A stretch of 64,000 bases of DNA. It comes from Advenella sp. S44 (lineage in GTDB: Bacteria; Pseudomonadota; Gammaproteobacteria; Burkholderiales; Burkholderiaceae_B). Made by a program: the position numbers and the translations under genes. Below the pieces are notes generated by a model, which saw nothing but the letters and a program-made list of their open reading frames with translations, had not been told where the DNA came from and did not search any database. Shown here piece by piece: positions 26,472-35,500 of this stretch. The stretch covers positions 310,001 to 374,000 of the forward strand of contig NZ_NEXS01000003.1 of the NCBI RefSeq assembly GCF_002810445.1. Direction: 5' to 3'. Positions within the stretch are counted from its first letter, which is position 1, and each line of letters begins with the position of its first letter.

Positions 26472-26505
26472 TAGCGATAAGGCTGACGCTTTATCGCTAT
26501 TTTTT
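26472..26505 (+). terminator. Intrinsic terminator after lipA
   Basis: TAGCGATAA and TTATCGCTA form a nine-pair stem around the loop GGCTGACGCT, followed by six T residues. It starts 27 bp after the lipA stop and closes the dacC-lipA cluster. Confidence 0.92.
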
Positions 26506-26693
26506 ATGGCTATTGTCTGGGACGCGCGGTTGGACGGGTCAGATGAGCTTTCGTGCAAGGTTTACCACCTGGCAACCCCGCAGCCTTGAACCTTGCATTC
26601 TTGCGGGTATTTAGCCGACCGGCCATGCCGCCGATCGCCTGCTTGCATTTTTTCAGTCAGTTGCCGCGTCGGTTTTTCCGCGAGTCGTTGCAC

Positions 26694-26699
26694 TATAAT
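26694..26699 (+). promoter_or_regulatory. Candidate -10 box for galE
   Basis: A perfect TATAAT lies 48 bp before the galE start. The T-rich stretch GGTTTTTCC around 26671-26679 is the only possible -35 and is poor. Confidence 0.4.
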
Positions 26700-26746
26700 C
26701 CGCTCAATATCAATCCGATTTGAATTTGCAGAGTGGGAATCCCGGA

Positions 26747-27781
26747 ATGAAACTTCTGATTACCGGCGGCGCCGGTTTTATTGGCTCGCACACCGTTGTC
26801 GAATTACTGAATGCCGGACACGAAATCGTCGTGCTGGACAATCTGTCCAATAGCTCGGTCACATCGTTAAAGCGGATAGAGAAAATCACCGGAAAGTCTG
26901 TCATCTTCATTGAAGGCGATATTCGCGACCGGCCTGTTCTGGATGCGCTGTTCGGTGCGCACAATATTGATGCTGTGGTGCATTTTGCCGGCCTCAAAGC
27001 CGTGGGCGAAAGCGTCAGGCAGCCACTGCAATACTACGACAATAATGTCGGCGGGACGATCACCCTGACCGAAGCGATGGACGAAGCCGGTGTCCGCCGC
27101 ATCGTTTTCAGCTCATCTGCGACTGTCTATGGTGAGCCGCAAGCCATACCAATTGCCGAGACATGTCCGGTGGGCAACCCAACCAATCCCTATGGCAGTT
27201 CGAAACTGATGGTCGAACGCGTACTGCAGGATCTGGCCAAGTCCGACCCGCGATGGTCGGTGGCGATTCTGCGCTATTTCAATCCTGCCGGAGCGCACGA
27301 ATCTGGGTATATCGGCGAAGACCCCAACGGCATTCCCAATAACCTGTTGCCTTACATTACCCAGGTGGCCATCGGGAAACTGGAAAAATTGGCCATATTC
27401 GGTAGTGACTACCCGACGCCCGACGGCACCGGTGTGCGTGACTATATCCATGTGGTGGATCTGGCGCAAGGTCATCTGGCTGCGCTGAATTTTATTCAGA
27501 AAAAATCCGGCGCCCATGTCTGGAATCTGGGTACGGGCAAAGGCTACTCTGTGCTGGATATTGTCAAGGCATTTGAAGAGGCGACCGCAGTGTCCATCCC
27601 ATATACGTTATCCCCTCGTCGAGACGGCGACATTGCCGAGTGTTGGGCCAATTGCGACAAGGCAAGCCAGGAGCTGGGCTGGACGGCCAGACGCGGGTTG
27701 TCATTGATGATGTCTGACAGCTGGCGCTGGCAAAAAAACAACCCACAGGGGTATCGAAGCGATGACAGTGAGCCACAATAG
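26747..27781 (+). CDS. galE: UDP-glucose 4-epimerase
   Basis: NAD-dependent epimerase interconverting UDP-glucose and UDP-galactose; 344 residues. It has the Rossmann start [19 protein letters not shown], the catalytic Ser in [16 protein letters not shown] with the catalytic Tyr and Lys, and [15 protein letters not shown] 26747 begins the Rossmann strand. It lies at the left edge of the polysaccharide region, and a UDP-galactopyranose mutase gene lies about 10 kb away. A plausible job is therefore to supply UDP-galactopyranose for the galactofuranose pathway, although it may also serve general galactose metabolism. Confidence 0.95.
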   Translation: MKLLITGGAGFIGSHTVVELLNAGHEIVVLDNLSNSSVTSLKRIEKITGKSVIFIEGDIRDRPVLDALFGAHNIDAVVHFAGLKAVGESVRQPLQYYDNNVGGTITLTEAMDEAGVRRIVFSSSATVYGEPQAIPIAETCPVGNPTNPYGSSKLMVERVLQDLAKSDPRWSVAILRYFNPAGAHESGYIGEDPNGIPNNLLPYITQVAIGKLEKLAIFGSDYPTPDGTGVRDYIHVVDLAQGHLAALNFIQKKSGAHVWNLGTGKGYSVLDIVKAFEEATAVSIPYTLSPRRDGDIAECWANCDKASQELGWTARRGLSLMMSDSWRWQKNNPQGYRSDDSEPQ

Positions 27782-27819
27782 CGACAAGCGCCTGGACGGC
27801 TCGCTAAATTAGAGCCCAA

Positions 27820-27921
27820 ACGAGACGATCCGAACGAGGCGGTGCATGCATGATGGTTGACGCGAAGGAGACTGCTTAGACGAGACGGCCCGAACGAGAC
27901 GGCCCGAACGAGACCGCCCTA
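27820..27921. repeat. 14-bp repeats of type ACGAGACGGCCCGA
   Basis: Three adjacent copies lie at 27880-27893, 27894-27907 (identical) and 27908-27921 (two mismatches). A related copy ACGAGACGATCCGA is at 27820-27833, with a partial one at 27834. The period is 14, not a multiple of three, so this is not a coding repeat. Confidence 0.85.
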
Positions 27922-27977
27922 ACACGCCGGCGCAAGCGTGATGGTTGGCTCAAAGGAGATAGATCAAAACGAAATCA

Positions 27978-28103
27978 CACCGGTGAAATCGTCTGGACGA
28001 AATAGGCCACATGAAACAGGGCGACCGAAATAGCGCGACTAAAATAACGCCACTAAAATAAGGCGGCTGAGCTAGAGCGATTGAAAATGGCGCCGATAAG
28101 CTT
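27978..28103. repeat. Nine-copy degenerate 14-bp tandem array
   Basis: Exactly nine consecutive 14-mers: CACCGGTGAAATCG, TCTGGACGAAATAG, GCCACATGAAACAG, GGCGACCGAAATAG, CGCGACTAAAATAA, CGCCACTAAAATAA, GGCGGCTGAGCTAG, AGCGATTGAAAATG and GCGCCGATAAGCTT. A common pattern GCGACTGAAATAG can be seen. The most similar neighbours are copies five and six, at 28034 and 28048. It seems related in sequence and period to the copies at 27880. Confidence 0.8.
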
Positions 28104-28148
28104 TCGCAGCCACCCGATCGCGTCTGGCGCACCAACTGGCGAGCTGGC

Positions 28149-29258
28149 CTAGCGCAGGTCTTTGTATACGTCCATCGTGCTGTTGGCAAATACCGACAGG
28201 TTAAAAAGCGCTTCGGCACGCTGCCGCGTATGCGCAGCGACGGTTGCCCGGGTGGCCGCATCGGGCAGAATCTGCGCAAGCAGGGCGCGCAATGCGGTAA
28301 CGTCCTTGACCGGTGTAATCCAGCCTGACACGCCGTGTTCCAGGTTCTCGGGCAGGCCGCCGGCATCACTCACAATGGTGGGTAGCCCACAGGCCATGCT
28401 TTCCCGCGCCGCGAATGACAGGGCCTCTTTGTGCGACAGCACAAACCCCAAGTCGCTGGCTGCCAGCACAACGCGTGCATCGTCCAGTAACCCAGGAAAA
28501 ATCACCTGATTGTGCATTTGCAGCCCGTTAATGCTCTGGACAGTATCGTCCGGTGGCGGGTCACCCGCGACGACTATACGGCAACGCCTGCGCAATGCGT
28601 CGGGCAGCCCCGCCACCGCATAGACCAGTTCGAGCCAACCTTTTTCAAAATCGGTCCCGCCGGTGCTGCCAAAGACAATCAGTTCAGGATCGTCCGTGCC
28701 CAGCAAGCTTTTGCGTGCCGCGCTGCGTTCGGCGTCGGTGGATGGTGCAAAGTGCTGCACGTCAACGCCGTGATGAATCACGTGTATGGGAAAATGGGAA
28801 TAGGCACTGTCGGCGAACAATCCTGCAACGTAGTGGCTGACAGCAATGACGGCATCTGTAGCCAGTTTTGCGCGCAGCCAGTGCCCGAGCGTATGCACCG
28901 AATGATCGTTGTGCTTGGTAAACACAATGCGCGGTCGTTGTCGCTTTGGCAGCCCCAGGCAGGCCAGCATCACGTGCCGGTGGTCCGCAGAGGCATTGAC
29001 GTGGATAATGTCAAATTGCTCCTGCCTGATCAACTGTCGCAACTGGCGGATTTCCGGAATCAGTTTGCCGATACGGGCGTTAAAGGCCTGTGCCCTGACC
29101 GTCGCCCCGTCCAACTCGCTGGCATAGCGAAACAGCCGGCTGGTACCGGGTGTGGCCAGCCAGCAGTCATGGTCGGTGAACTGTTGCAGCAGGTTCAGAA
29201 TGTAAGTGACATGCCCGCCGCCGTTGCGCTTGTGGAAATTGGTAAAGAGAATTTTCAT
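28149..29258 (-). CDS. Glycosyltransferase, GT4 family
   Basis: A 369-residue GT-B glycosyltransferase. The N-terminus MKILFTNFHKRNGGGHVTYI has the glycine-rich acceptor loop. The C-terminal half has VFGSTGGTDFEKGW, SHKEALSFAARESMACGLPT and IVSDAGGLPENLEHGVSGW, the donor-binding E-x7-E region of GT4 enzymes. Its ATG overlaps the stop codon of pgi (ATGA), so translation is probably coupled and the two form an operon. The sugar is unknown; the position suggests LPS or capsule assembly. Confidence 0.87.
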   Translation of the reverse strand: MKILFTNFHKRNGGGHVTYILNLLQQFTDHDCWLATPGTSRLFRYASELDGATVRAQAFNARIGKLIPEIRQLRQLIRQEQFDIIHVNASADHRHVMLACLGLPKRQRPRIVFTKHNDHSVHTLGHWLRAKLATDAVIAVSHYVAGLFADSAYSHFPIHVIHHGVDVQHFAPSTDAERSAARKSLLGTDDPELIVFGSTGGTDFEKGWLELVYAVAGLPDALRRRCRIVVAGDPPPDDTVQSINGLQMHNQVIFPGLLDDARVVLAASDLGFVLSHKEALSFAARESMACGLPTIVSDAGGLPENLEHGVSGWITPVKDVTALRALLAQILPDAATRATVAAHTRQRAEALFNLSVFANSTMDVYKDLR

Positions 29259-30826
29259 TCCATTTGCGAGCGAATGCGTTCAATCCAGTAACGGGTAGAG
29301 GCGTCGTGCGACGCATCTGCCGGGGCGCCTTTTAATTCGGCAGTAATGTCGGTTGCCAACACCTTGCCATATTCCACCCCCCATTGGTCAAACGGGTTCA
29401 GCCCCCACACCAGGCCCTGGACAAACACTTTATGTTCATACAACGCCAGCAAGGCGCCCAGGGAGAAGGGCGTCAGGCTGGGCATCATAATCAGGTTCGA
29501 GGGCCGTCCGCCAGGGTGGACTTTATGGTTTGCCACTTCCCTTGCGGCCGCTTCAGACATGCCTGCGGCTATGCTTTCCTGCACCGCCTGTTCGTAGGTT
29601 TTGCCATTCATCAGCGCTTCGCGCTGGGCCAAACAATGGGCAAGCAACTGGATATGGTGCTCTTTCCAGGCATGGTCCTCATGCTGACAGGCAATGAAAT
29701 CGACCGGCGCACCGTCGCTGCCCTGATGCAACCACTGGAAAAACGTATGTTGTGCATCGGTACCCGGCATCCCCCAGACCGCCGGCCCGGTAGGCACGGT
29801 AATCGGTTGTCCATTGATATCGACTGATTTGCCCAGCGACTCCATTTCCAATTGCTGGATGTAGGGAATCAGGTTGGCCAATCGGGAATCATAAGCAGAG
29901 ATATTGAGCGAGCCGTAATCCAGGATACTGCGATTGGCAATGCCGGCCATGGCCAGCTGCACTGGTGCATTCTGTTCGATGGGTGCAGTCATGAAGTGGT
30001 CGTCCATGGCCTTGGCACCGCTTTGCAGTCCCGCAACCACATCGGATCCCACCGCCAGGCCGGCAGCAACGCCCACGGCCGACCAGATGGAAAAGCGGCC
30101 CCCCACCCAGTCCCAGAACCGAAATATCTGGCTTTGTAGCAGCCCCCATGCCTGGGCAGCTTGCGGGTTCGCTGTGACAGCAATCACCTGATTCAGCGGC
30201 TTGGCAATACCAGCTGCCTGCATCCATTCGATCGCACGGTTGGCGTTTTCCAGGGTTTCAGCGGTTTTGAATGATTTGGACGCCACGACGATCAGTGTTT
30301 CGCGCGGATCCAGGCCCGCCAGGCCGCCCTCGACGGCGTGCCCATCAATATTGGCAACAAAACGGATATTGCGCCATATGCTGGCATAGCCAAAGGCGCC
30401 AACGACCAATCTCACACCCCAGTCGCTGCCGCCAATGCCGATATGAACAATATTGCGCCAGCGTCGCTCGCTGTCGCTGCGCCGAACGAACTCCAGCGCG
30501 CGCTTGCGTTCTTCGGCAACCTCTTCAATGGGACGGGGGGCACGCAGCTGCGTGTGCCAGGCGGCCCGGTTTTCTGTAGTGTTGACGTGTTCGCCATCAA
30601 ACAGCGCCTGTCGGGCGCCCGTCAAGTCGCGTGCCTGGAGCAGGGCGGTGGCAGTATTGAGTACGTCCGCGCTATAGGTTTGGGCGGTGAGGTCTATCTG
30701 CATGCCACCGGCCTCGATAATCCGCGGGGCAGGAGCTACGCGGGGTGCCTCCTTGATAGCCTTGACGTAGGCTTGCCATTGCGGCATTTGTGCCAATGGC
30801 TTATGAGAATCCGATTCAGTATTCAA
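29255..30826 (-). CDS. pgi: Glucose-6-phosphate isomerase
   Basis: Interconverts glucose-6-phosphate and fructose-6-phosphate. The 523-residue enzyme has the family signatures VGGRFSIWSAVG, NIVHIGIGGSDWG and FDQWGVEYGK. The start is TTG 30826, supported by AGGA six bases upstream on its strand; the first in-frame ATG lies 13 codons in and would remove part of the N-terminal helix. It overlaps the downstream glycosyltransferase gene by four bases. The setting next to galE and a sugar transferase suggests it feeds hexose phosphate to polysaccharide precursors as well as central metabolism. Confidence 0.94.
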   Translation of the reverse strand: MNTESDSHKPLAQMPQWQAYVKAIKEAPRVAPAPRIIEAGGMQIDLTAQTYSADVLNTATALLQARDLTGARQALFDGEHVNTTENRAAWHTQLRAPRPIEEVAEERKRALEFVRRSDSERRWRNIVHIGIGGSDWGVRLVVGAFGYASIWRNIRFVANIDGHAVEGGLAGLDPRETLIVVASKSFKTAETLENANRAIEWMQAAGIAKPLNQVIAVTANPQAAQAWGLLQSQIFRFWDWVGGRFSIWSAVGVAAGLAVGSDVVAGLQSGAKAMDDHFMTAPIEQNAPVQLAMAGIANRSILDYGSLNISAYDSRLANLIPYIQQLEMESLGKSVDINGQPITVPTGPAVWGMPGTDAQHTFFQWLHQGSDGAPVDFIACQHEDHAWKEHHIQLLAHCLAQREALMNGKTYEQAVQESIAAGMSEAAAREVANHKVHPGGRPSNLIMMPSLTPFSLGALLALYEHKVFVQGLVWGLNPFDQWGVEYGKVLATDITAELKGAPADASHDASTRYWIERIRSQME

Positions 30827-30879
30827 GTTGTTCCTGCCAAAAATAGTTCAGGGTTAAAGCTTGTCGGGCGATAGCGCCA

Positions 30880-30916
30880 AGTATACCGTAAGGAATAAAT
30901 GAGAATGATTCTTCTT
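30880..30916 (-). promoter_or_regulatory. Candidate pgi promoter overlapped by a Fur-box-like sequence
   Basis: On the minus strand TATACT (30885-30880) is a -10 candidate 53 bp before the TTG start. The expected -35 position falls inside 30898-30916, which reads AATGAGAATGATTCTTCTT on the plus strand. Its core TGAGAAT-G-ATTCTTC matches the inverted 7-1-7 layout of Fur boxes with two mismatches in symmetry. Evidence is sequence resemblance only. Confidence 0.4.
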
Positions 30917-31081
30917 TCTTGCAGAGTTGGCCTGAAAGAAGGTCTTGCCGCCGATGCAACACCTTTGCAATACTTTAACGGCTGACGGGCGAAGTGGCGC
31001 TTTTAAGCGGTAAACTAGCTGCTTTGTTTTCCGATCCGTAGTGTAATACATGGCGTATATTATATGGACCAGTCCTGAAAC

Positions 31082-32356
31082 GTGAACGAACTAATTCCTG
31101 CCCGCCGATTTGACCGCTTTTTCGAGCAGCTCCTGTTCTCCAGGGTGTTTTCGATCGTGATCGGCTGGAGTCTGAGCGTTGCGTTGCCCTATGTGTTGAT
31201 GTGGGGACCACGGGCGATCTGGTCACCCGACAACGGCCAGGTAACGGCGGCACTGGCCACTACGCTGGCGCTTGTTCTGTCCAACGTGGCCGTATCCCGC
31301 CTGTTGACCCGTTACCCGGGTGGACGAAACGCCGCCCTCATTGCGCCTCAAGTTCTTGTAATCTATCTGATTTTGTCGCTGGTCGTATTAGTGTTTCGCC
31401 TGGAAGTGTCACGATATCTGCTGTTTGCCAGCGGTATTGTGGCGTTGTTCTGGCTGCATATTGAATTTATGGCGCTGCAGCATCTTAAAAAGGTGAAGCT
31501 CGCGGTGATTGACATGGGACGCGCCGTTGAATTGACAAAGATCCCGTTTATCGACACACGCATTCTGAAGGTGCCGGATCTGCAGGAAATCCGTTACGAC
31601 GGCGTGGTCGCCGATTTCGATGCCATTGATGGCACCTGGGAGCGCTTTCTGACGCGCTGTGTGCTCCAGGGCATAGCGGTTTACAATGCCAAGCATTTGC
31701 TGGAGTCGCTCACGGGACGGGTATCGATCCGCAAAATGTCTGAGAACGATATCGGTTCGCTATTGCCTAGTCGTAACTACGAACGTCTTAAGTTCCTGTT
31801 CGATATTTTTATTGTTCTGCTTACATTGCCGCTGGTGCTTATCGTGTGCGCCGTCACGGCCGTCTGTATCAGGATAGATAGCCCAGGCCCGATCCTGTAT
31901 AGCCAAACCCGCATTGGTCGCGGCAACCGGCCGTTTACCGTCTATAAGTTCCGCAGTATGGCCTGTACGGGCGATATGGCCGAGGCATTTGCGCAGGAAT
32001 ACGACGGTCGGATAACCCGAGTGGGCCGCGTTATCCGATTGCTGCGCATTGACGAATTGCCACAGTACATCAATGTGATCCGTGGTGAAATGAGTCTGAT
32101 TGGCCCGCGCCCGGAGCAGCCCACTTTTGTCGAACAGTTTGACGAACTTATTCCATTTTATAGCTATCGGCATGTGCTCAAGCCGGGCATTACCGGCTGG
32201 GCACAGGTTCGCTCCGGTTACGCGGCCGATGTTGACGAAACGCAGATCAAGATCGAACATGATTTCTATTACATCAAGAACGCCTCTATTGCCTTGGATA
32301 TATATATTGTCTTTCTTACAGTGAAAACGATTCTCACCGGCGCCGGGGCTCGATAA
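31082..32356 (+). CDS. Undecaprenyl-phosphate sugar phosphotransferase (WbaP/WcaJ-type)
   Basis: Starts a polysaccharide repeat by moving a sugar-1-phosphate onto undecaprenyl phosphate at the inner membrane. The 424-residue polyprenyl glycosylphosphotransferase has four N-terminal membrane segments, a middle domain (KVKLAVIDMGRAVELTKI onward), a fifth segment (FDIFIVLLTLPLVLIVCAV) and the catalytic bacterial sugar transferase domain: VYKFRSM, RIDELPQYINVIRGEMSLIG and PRPEQP. The start is GTG 31082, without a strong ribosome-binding site. It is divergent from pgi and begins the surface-polysaccharide block. The donor is probably UDP-glucose or UDP-galactose, by family only. Confidence 0.92.
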   Translation: MNELIPARRFDRFFEQLLFSRVFSIVIGWSLSVALPYVLMWGPRAIWSPDNGQVTAALATTLALVLSNVAVSRLLTRYPGGRNAALIAPQVLVIYLILSLVVLVFRLEVSRYLLFASGIVALFWLHIEFMALQHLKKVKLAVIDMGRAVELTKIPFIDTRILKVPDLQEIRYDGVVADFDAIDGTWERFLTRCVLQGIAVYNAKHLLESLTGRVSIRKMSENDIGSLLPSRNYERLKFLFDIFIVLLTLPLVLIVCAVTAVCIRIDSPGPILYSQTRIGRGNRPFTVYKFRSMACTGDMAEAFAQEYDGRITRVGRVIRLLRIDELPQYINVIRGEMSLIGPRPEQPTFVEQFDELIPFYSYRHVLKPGITGWAQVRSGYAADVDETQIKIEHDFYYIKNASIALDIYIVFLTVKTILTGAGAR

Positions 32357-32448
32357 TTATTCGTCGCGACGGAAACACCGAGCAAAAGCGACTGTGATGC
32401 GATAGTCATATCTAATTGATATGTTTATAAACTTGATTGGCTTTAATC

Positions 32449-33570
32449 ATGAAACCTGCCCTTGTATTTGTTAGGTCTTTTGTTCCCGATTTTGACGGAA
32501 AATTAAAAAAATATATGTCGGTGCTCGACCAGGCGGGTGTTTCCTATCATTTTGTAGGGTGGGCAAGAGCAGATATTTCGTCCGAGCAAGGTGCACGTTT
32601 TTCCTATTTTAAGCGCCGAGCACCTTTGGGAAACGGATTGAAAAATATTTTCAACTTACTTCTCTGGAATATTTATTTGTTCCAATGGCTATTTAGTAAG
32701 CGAAAATATGTAAATTGCATACATGTTGTAGATTTTGACAGCGTCATTCCATGTTTTCTCTTCAGTCGGCTTTTCAGGCGTCCGCTGATATTTGATATCT
32801 ATGACAAATATACATCCATGCGAAATATGCCGGGGCTTTTAGCGCGGGCCATCGACAAACTGGAGAATTATTGTATCAAGCGAGCAGATTTGTCTATTCT
32901 TGCTGATCGATGTCGGTATGAACAACACGGATTAAGTCCTGATGCAAAAAATGTTATCGTGCTTGAGAATGTGCCTATTGCTGCTATTGAAAAAATGCTT
33001 CTCCCTGCGCCCGAGGCAAAGCGGTTGAACATAGGCTATTTTGGTGTCCTAGAACCCGTACATAGAGGCCTAGAGGACTTACTCGAACTCGCTCATCAGT
33101 GTCCGGAAACGGGATTGCACATCGTTGGATATGGTCCTCTTGAAGCCTTTATTGCGAATAAAGCAGGAATGAGTGCAAACATTCATTTCTATGGGGCACG
33201 TTCGTCTTTGGAAGGACTGGCAATAATGGGAAGGATGGACGTCATGGCTGGCTTATATTATCGATCAGTCCCAAACCATTTATACGCTGCGCCCAACAAG
33301 TACTATGAGCATTTGATGCTTGGCGTGCCACTGGTAACGACAGATGGAACGCCACCTGGTAACAAGGTGGAGCAGTTCAATACGGGATGGGCCATATCGG
33401 AAGGACTTCAGCCTCTAATTGAGTGGGTGTGCAGTCTACAACACGAAGACGTAAAGAAAAAGTCTCGAGCTGCTACCCAGTTATGGGTGGCAAATTACGC
33501 GAATTACTATGAAACTCATTACCAGGGCGTATATGCGCGCGTAATCACCGAGTTGATGGATCGAGGGTGA
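32449..33570 (+). CDS. Glycosyltransferase, GT4-like
   Basis: A 373-residue protein. The GT-B layout is inferred from the N-terminal PALVFVRSFVPDFDGKLKKY, the middle HVVDFDSVIPCFLFSRLF and IFDIYDKYTSM, and a C-terminal donor region with NIGYFGVLEPVHRGLEDLLE, YAAPNKYYEHLMLGVPLVTT and DGTPPGNKV. ATG 32449 is chosen over an upstream TTG. Base composition drops visibly to AT-rich from here on, unlike genes to the left, a sign that the block came by transfer. It is followed one base later by a GT2 gene. Donor and acceptor are unknown. Confidence 0.82.
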   Translation: MKPALVFVRSFVPDFDGKLKKYMSVLDQAGVSYHFVGWARADISSEQGARFSYFKRRAPLGNGLKNIFNLLLWNIYLFQWLFSKRKYVNCIHVVDFDSVIPCFLFSRLFRRPLIFDIYDKYTSMRNMPGLLARAIDKLENYCIKRADLSILADRCRYEQHGLSPDAKNVIVLENVPIAAIEKMLLPAPEAKRLNIGYFGVLEPVHRGLEDLLELAHQCPETGLHIVGYGPLEAFIANKAGMSANIHFYGARSSLEGLAIMGRMDVMAGLYYRSVPNHLYAAPNKYYEHLMLGVPLVTTDGTPPGNKVEQFNTGWAISEGLQPLIEWVCSLQHEDVKKKSRAATQLWVANYANYYETHYQGVYARVITELMDRG

Positions 33571-33571
33571 T

Positions 33572-34327
33572 ATGGATAATGCGCAGATTAGTATCATTTT
33601 GCCGACTTATAACTCGGAGCGTTTTATATCAACGGCGATAGAGTCCGTGTTAGGGCAGACGTACCCTGACTGGGAACTGGTTGTCGTGGATGATGGATCG
33701 ACAGATCAAACTAGGTTTATTATTGAATCATATGCGCGGCGGGACGCGCGGATTGTGTTTATACGGAATAGTCGGAATTCCGGCGTCGCCTATTCTCGGA
33801 ATATCGGTCTGCAATATGCGAAAGGTGAATATATTGCCTTCATAGACAGTGATGATGCATGGAAAAGCCAGAAGCTTGCTATCCAGTATGAATTCATGCA
33901 GTCGTCGTCGGTTCAGTTCTCATATACAGCATACGAGCGACTGAAGAATGGGAGGAGATTGAATACAGTCGTTCCACCCGAGTTCATTAATTACAAGGGG
34001 CTGCTGGGTGGAAATTGTATTGGATTATCTACGACATTATTACGCCGTGCAGTAATTGGTGACGCGACCTTCATCAAAGCTGGTCATGAAGATTATATTT
34101 TTTGGTTGACAATTCTTGAAAAAAGCGGTGTGGAGGCCAGATGCGTCCCTCCCACAATACAACCCTGGGTTAGTTATAGCATCCACGAAAATTCGCTATC
34201 AGCGGATAAGGCCAGAGCAATGATGTGGCAATGGCGTATATATAGACAAATACTAGGCTTCGGTTTTTTTAAAAGTGCCTATTATTTTTGTACGTATGCA
34301 CTGCGGGCCATAGCGAAACGAATGTAA
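33572..34327 (+). CDS. Glycosyltransferase, GT2 family
   Basis: A 251-residue GT-A enzyme: ISIILPTYNSERFISTAIES at the N-terminus, VVVDDGSTDQTRFIIE, and the metal-binding AFIDSDDAWKSQK. The C-terminus ends soon after the catalytic domain with a short hydrophobic stretch (GFFKSAYYFCTYALRAI). It starts one base after the stop of the preceding glycosyltransferase, so the two are cotranscribed and convergent with the next block on the minus strand. Specificity unknown. It resembles O-antigen side-chain transferases in size. Confidence 0.87.
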   Translation: MDNAQISIILPTYNSERFISTAIESVLGQTYPDWELVVVDDGSTDQTRFIIESYARRDARIVFIRNSRNSGVAYSRNIGLQYAKGEYIAFIDSDDAWKSQKLAIQYEFMQSSSVQFSYTAYERLKNGRRLNTVVPPEFINYKGLLGGNCIGLSTTLLRRAVIGDATFIKAGHEDYIFWLTILEKSGVEARCVPPTIQPWVSYSIHENSLSADKARAMMWQWRIYRQILGFGFFKSAYYFCTYALRAIAKRM

Positions 34328-34370
34328 TGTACGGTGTCTCGATGTTTCGCAAATGGTATTTTTCCCCACA

Positions 34371-35408
34371 TTATTTATGTCGATGATGACGGCGTAAAGT
34401 TGAGAGCGTATGCTTGGGAGAGACAAAAAAACGCCTTAAAAACCTAGCAGGTGCAGTCCATCTCCAAGAATGAGACGAGTGTATTTCGATTATTGCTCTG
34501 TTCAGAGAGTCAACTCTATCGTTCGCCTCTTGAGCCGTTTTATTCGCGGTATCAAGCTCCATCTGCATTTGTTCGATAGTGCTAGTATTGGCGATATTAC
34601 TCGCATTCAAGCGCTCGATCTCCGTGATATGCTGGCGGTTTGCGACGGTTAAGTGCTCGTTCTGTTGTTCCAGTGTTTCCAATTTTTGAAGATATTTCTT
34701 CAAATCCAAATCGTACAGAAGGTTTCCATCTTTGCTTATCAAAGATTCGTTGAGCGTCAAGTTATAATCATCAAACCAATTCGTGTTGACATATAAGAGA
34801 AATATCTGCTCGCCTTGCCAGTAAGTATTCTGAATTTCTTTGCAATCAAGTGGTTTAGCCCATACGAGGCGAAAATTATTCGTGAGCTTTAGAGGGATGT
34901 TTTCTGCCAAGAAACTAAAAAAATGCTCCTCAATGCGATCAAGTTCGCGATAAGGAAGGGCAAGCGCAACACATTTGTCAGCGCGCGAGGCGATTCTGGA
35001 TAACACCTCATATGGATTGTGGAAGTGTTCCAGTGTATTAGACGAGAATACTATATCGTATCGGTCATCAGTGGATTGTTTACAATCGAGCCAATCGCGA
35101 CAAAGGAATTTGATGGCCGGGTATCTTGAACTCGCCTGATCAACTGCGACCATCGAAAAATCGACACCAGTAACCTGTTCTGGCGACAAATACCCCGCTA
35201 GAATATCGGTCCCGTCCCCTTGAGCGCAGCCCCAGTCGACGATAGTGAATTTCTGGCTTTTAGCCGATAGCCAAAGCCATGACGGTAAATTCTCAATAGC
35301 CAATCTGGCAAAAAAGCGTGATTGTTCGGGACCGGAATACGTTTTCCAATCTTGAGTAAATCGACTATTCCAATATTCGTCAGAATTAACTGTTTCGTTG
35401 CTTTCCAT
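34371..35408 (-). CDS. SAM-dependent methyltransferase with C-terminal coiled coil; candidate O-antigen cap/length ruler
   Basis: A 345-residue protein. Residues 1-215 form a class I methyltransferase with motif I TIVDWGCAQGDGTDIL (55-70), the acidic VTGVDFS and SSNTLEHFHNP. Residues about 236-312 form a long heptad-rich coiled coil (KKYLQKLETLEQQNEHL onward). The end is SHSWRWTAPARFLRR, a motif common at the ends of polysaccharide-cluster transferases (recalled), plus a basic tail. In E. coli O8/O9a the chain terminator WbdD joins a methyltransferase (and kinase) to a coiled coil that acts as molecular ruler, in ABC-exporter systems like this one. This protein has no kinase domain. The capping role is inference. 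It lies last in the minus-strand block with glf and wzm/wzt. Confidence 0.78.
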   Translation of the reverse strand: MESNETVNSDEYWNSRFTQDWKTYSGPEQSRFFARLAIENLPSWLWLSAKSQKFTIVDWGCAQGDGTDILAGYLSPEQVTGVDFSMVAVDQASSRYPAIKFLCRDWLDCKQSTDDRYDIVFSSNTLEHFHNPYEVLSRIASRADKCVALALPYRELDRIEEHFFSFLAENIPLKLTNNFRLVWAKPLDCKEIQNTYWQGEQIFLLYVNTNWFDDYNLTLNESLISKDGNLLYDLDLKKYLQKLETLEQQNEHLTVANRQHITEIERLNASNIANTSTIEQMQMELDTANKTAQEANDRVDSLNRAIIEIHSSHSWRWTAPARFLRRFFVSPKHTLSTLRRHHRHK

Positions 35409-35500
35409 AGTGGCAGTATGAGCTTAAGATAAAGTGAGATATTTTTCATTTTAGAAAAATACAATATAGGAGCGTTTGTGCCATGTAGGCGCTACTCGTT

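Larger units (their letters stand above)
26446..26746. other. 301-bp lipA-galE intergenic region
   Basis: Holds the lipA terminator at 26472-26505 and a candidate galE promoter element at 26694-26699. The middle part (about 26510-26690) shows nothing recognisable. Confidence 0.6.
27782..28148. other. 367-bp repeat-filled gap between galE and a convergent glycosyltransferase
   Basis: No protein-coding frame is supported. The whole stretch is made of short degenerate repeats, annotated separately. In addition GATGGTTG occurs at 27852-27859 and 27940-27947, each followed by a similar AAGGAGA block, an 88-bp-offset partial duplication. No classic terminator is visible even though the flanking genes converge. 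Confidence 0.7.

Noticed and set aside
30960-31030. Possible JUMPstart/ops element ahead of the polysaccharide genes
   Set aside because: GCGGTAAACTAG near 31009 resembles GGCGGTAG only in part, and the long JUMPstart context is missing.
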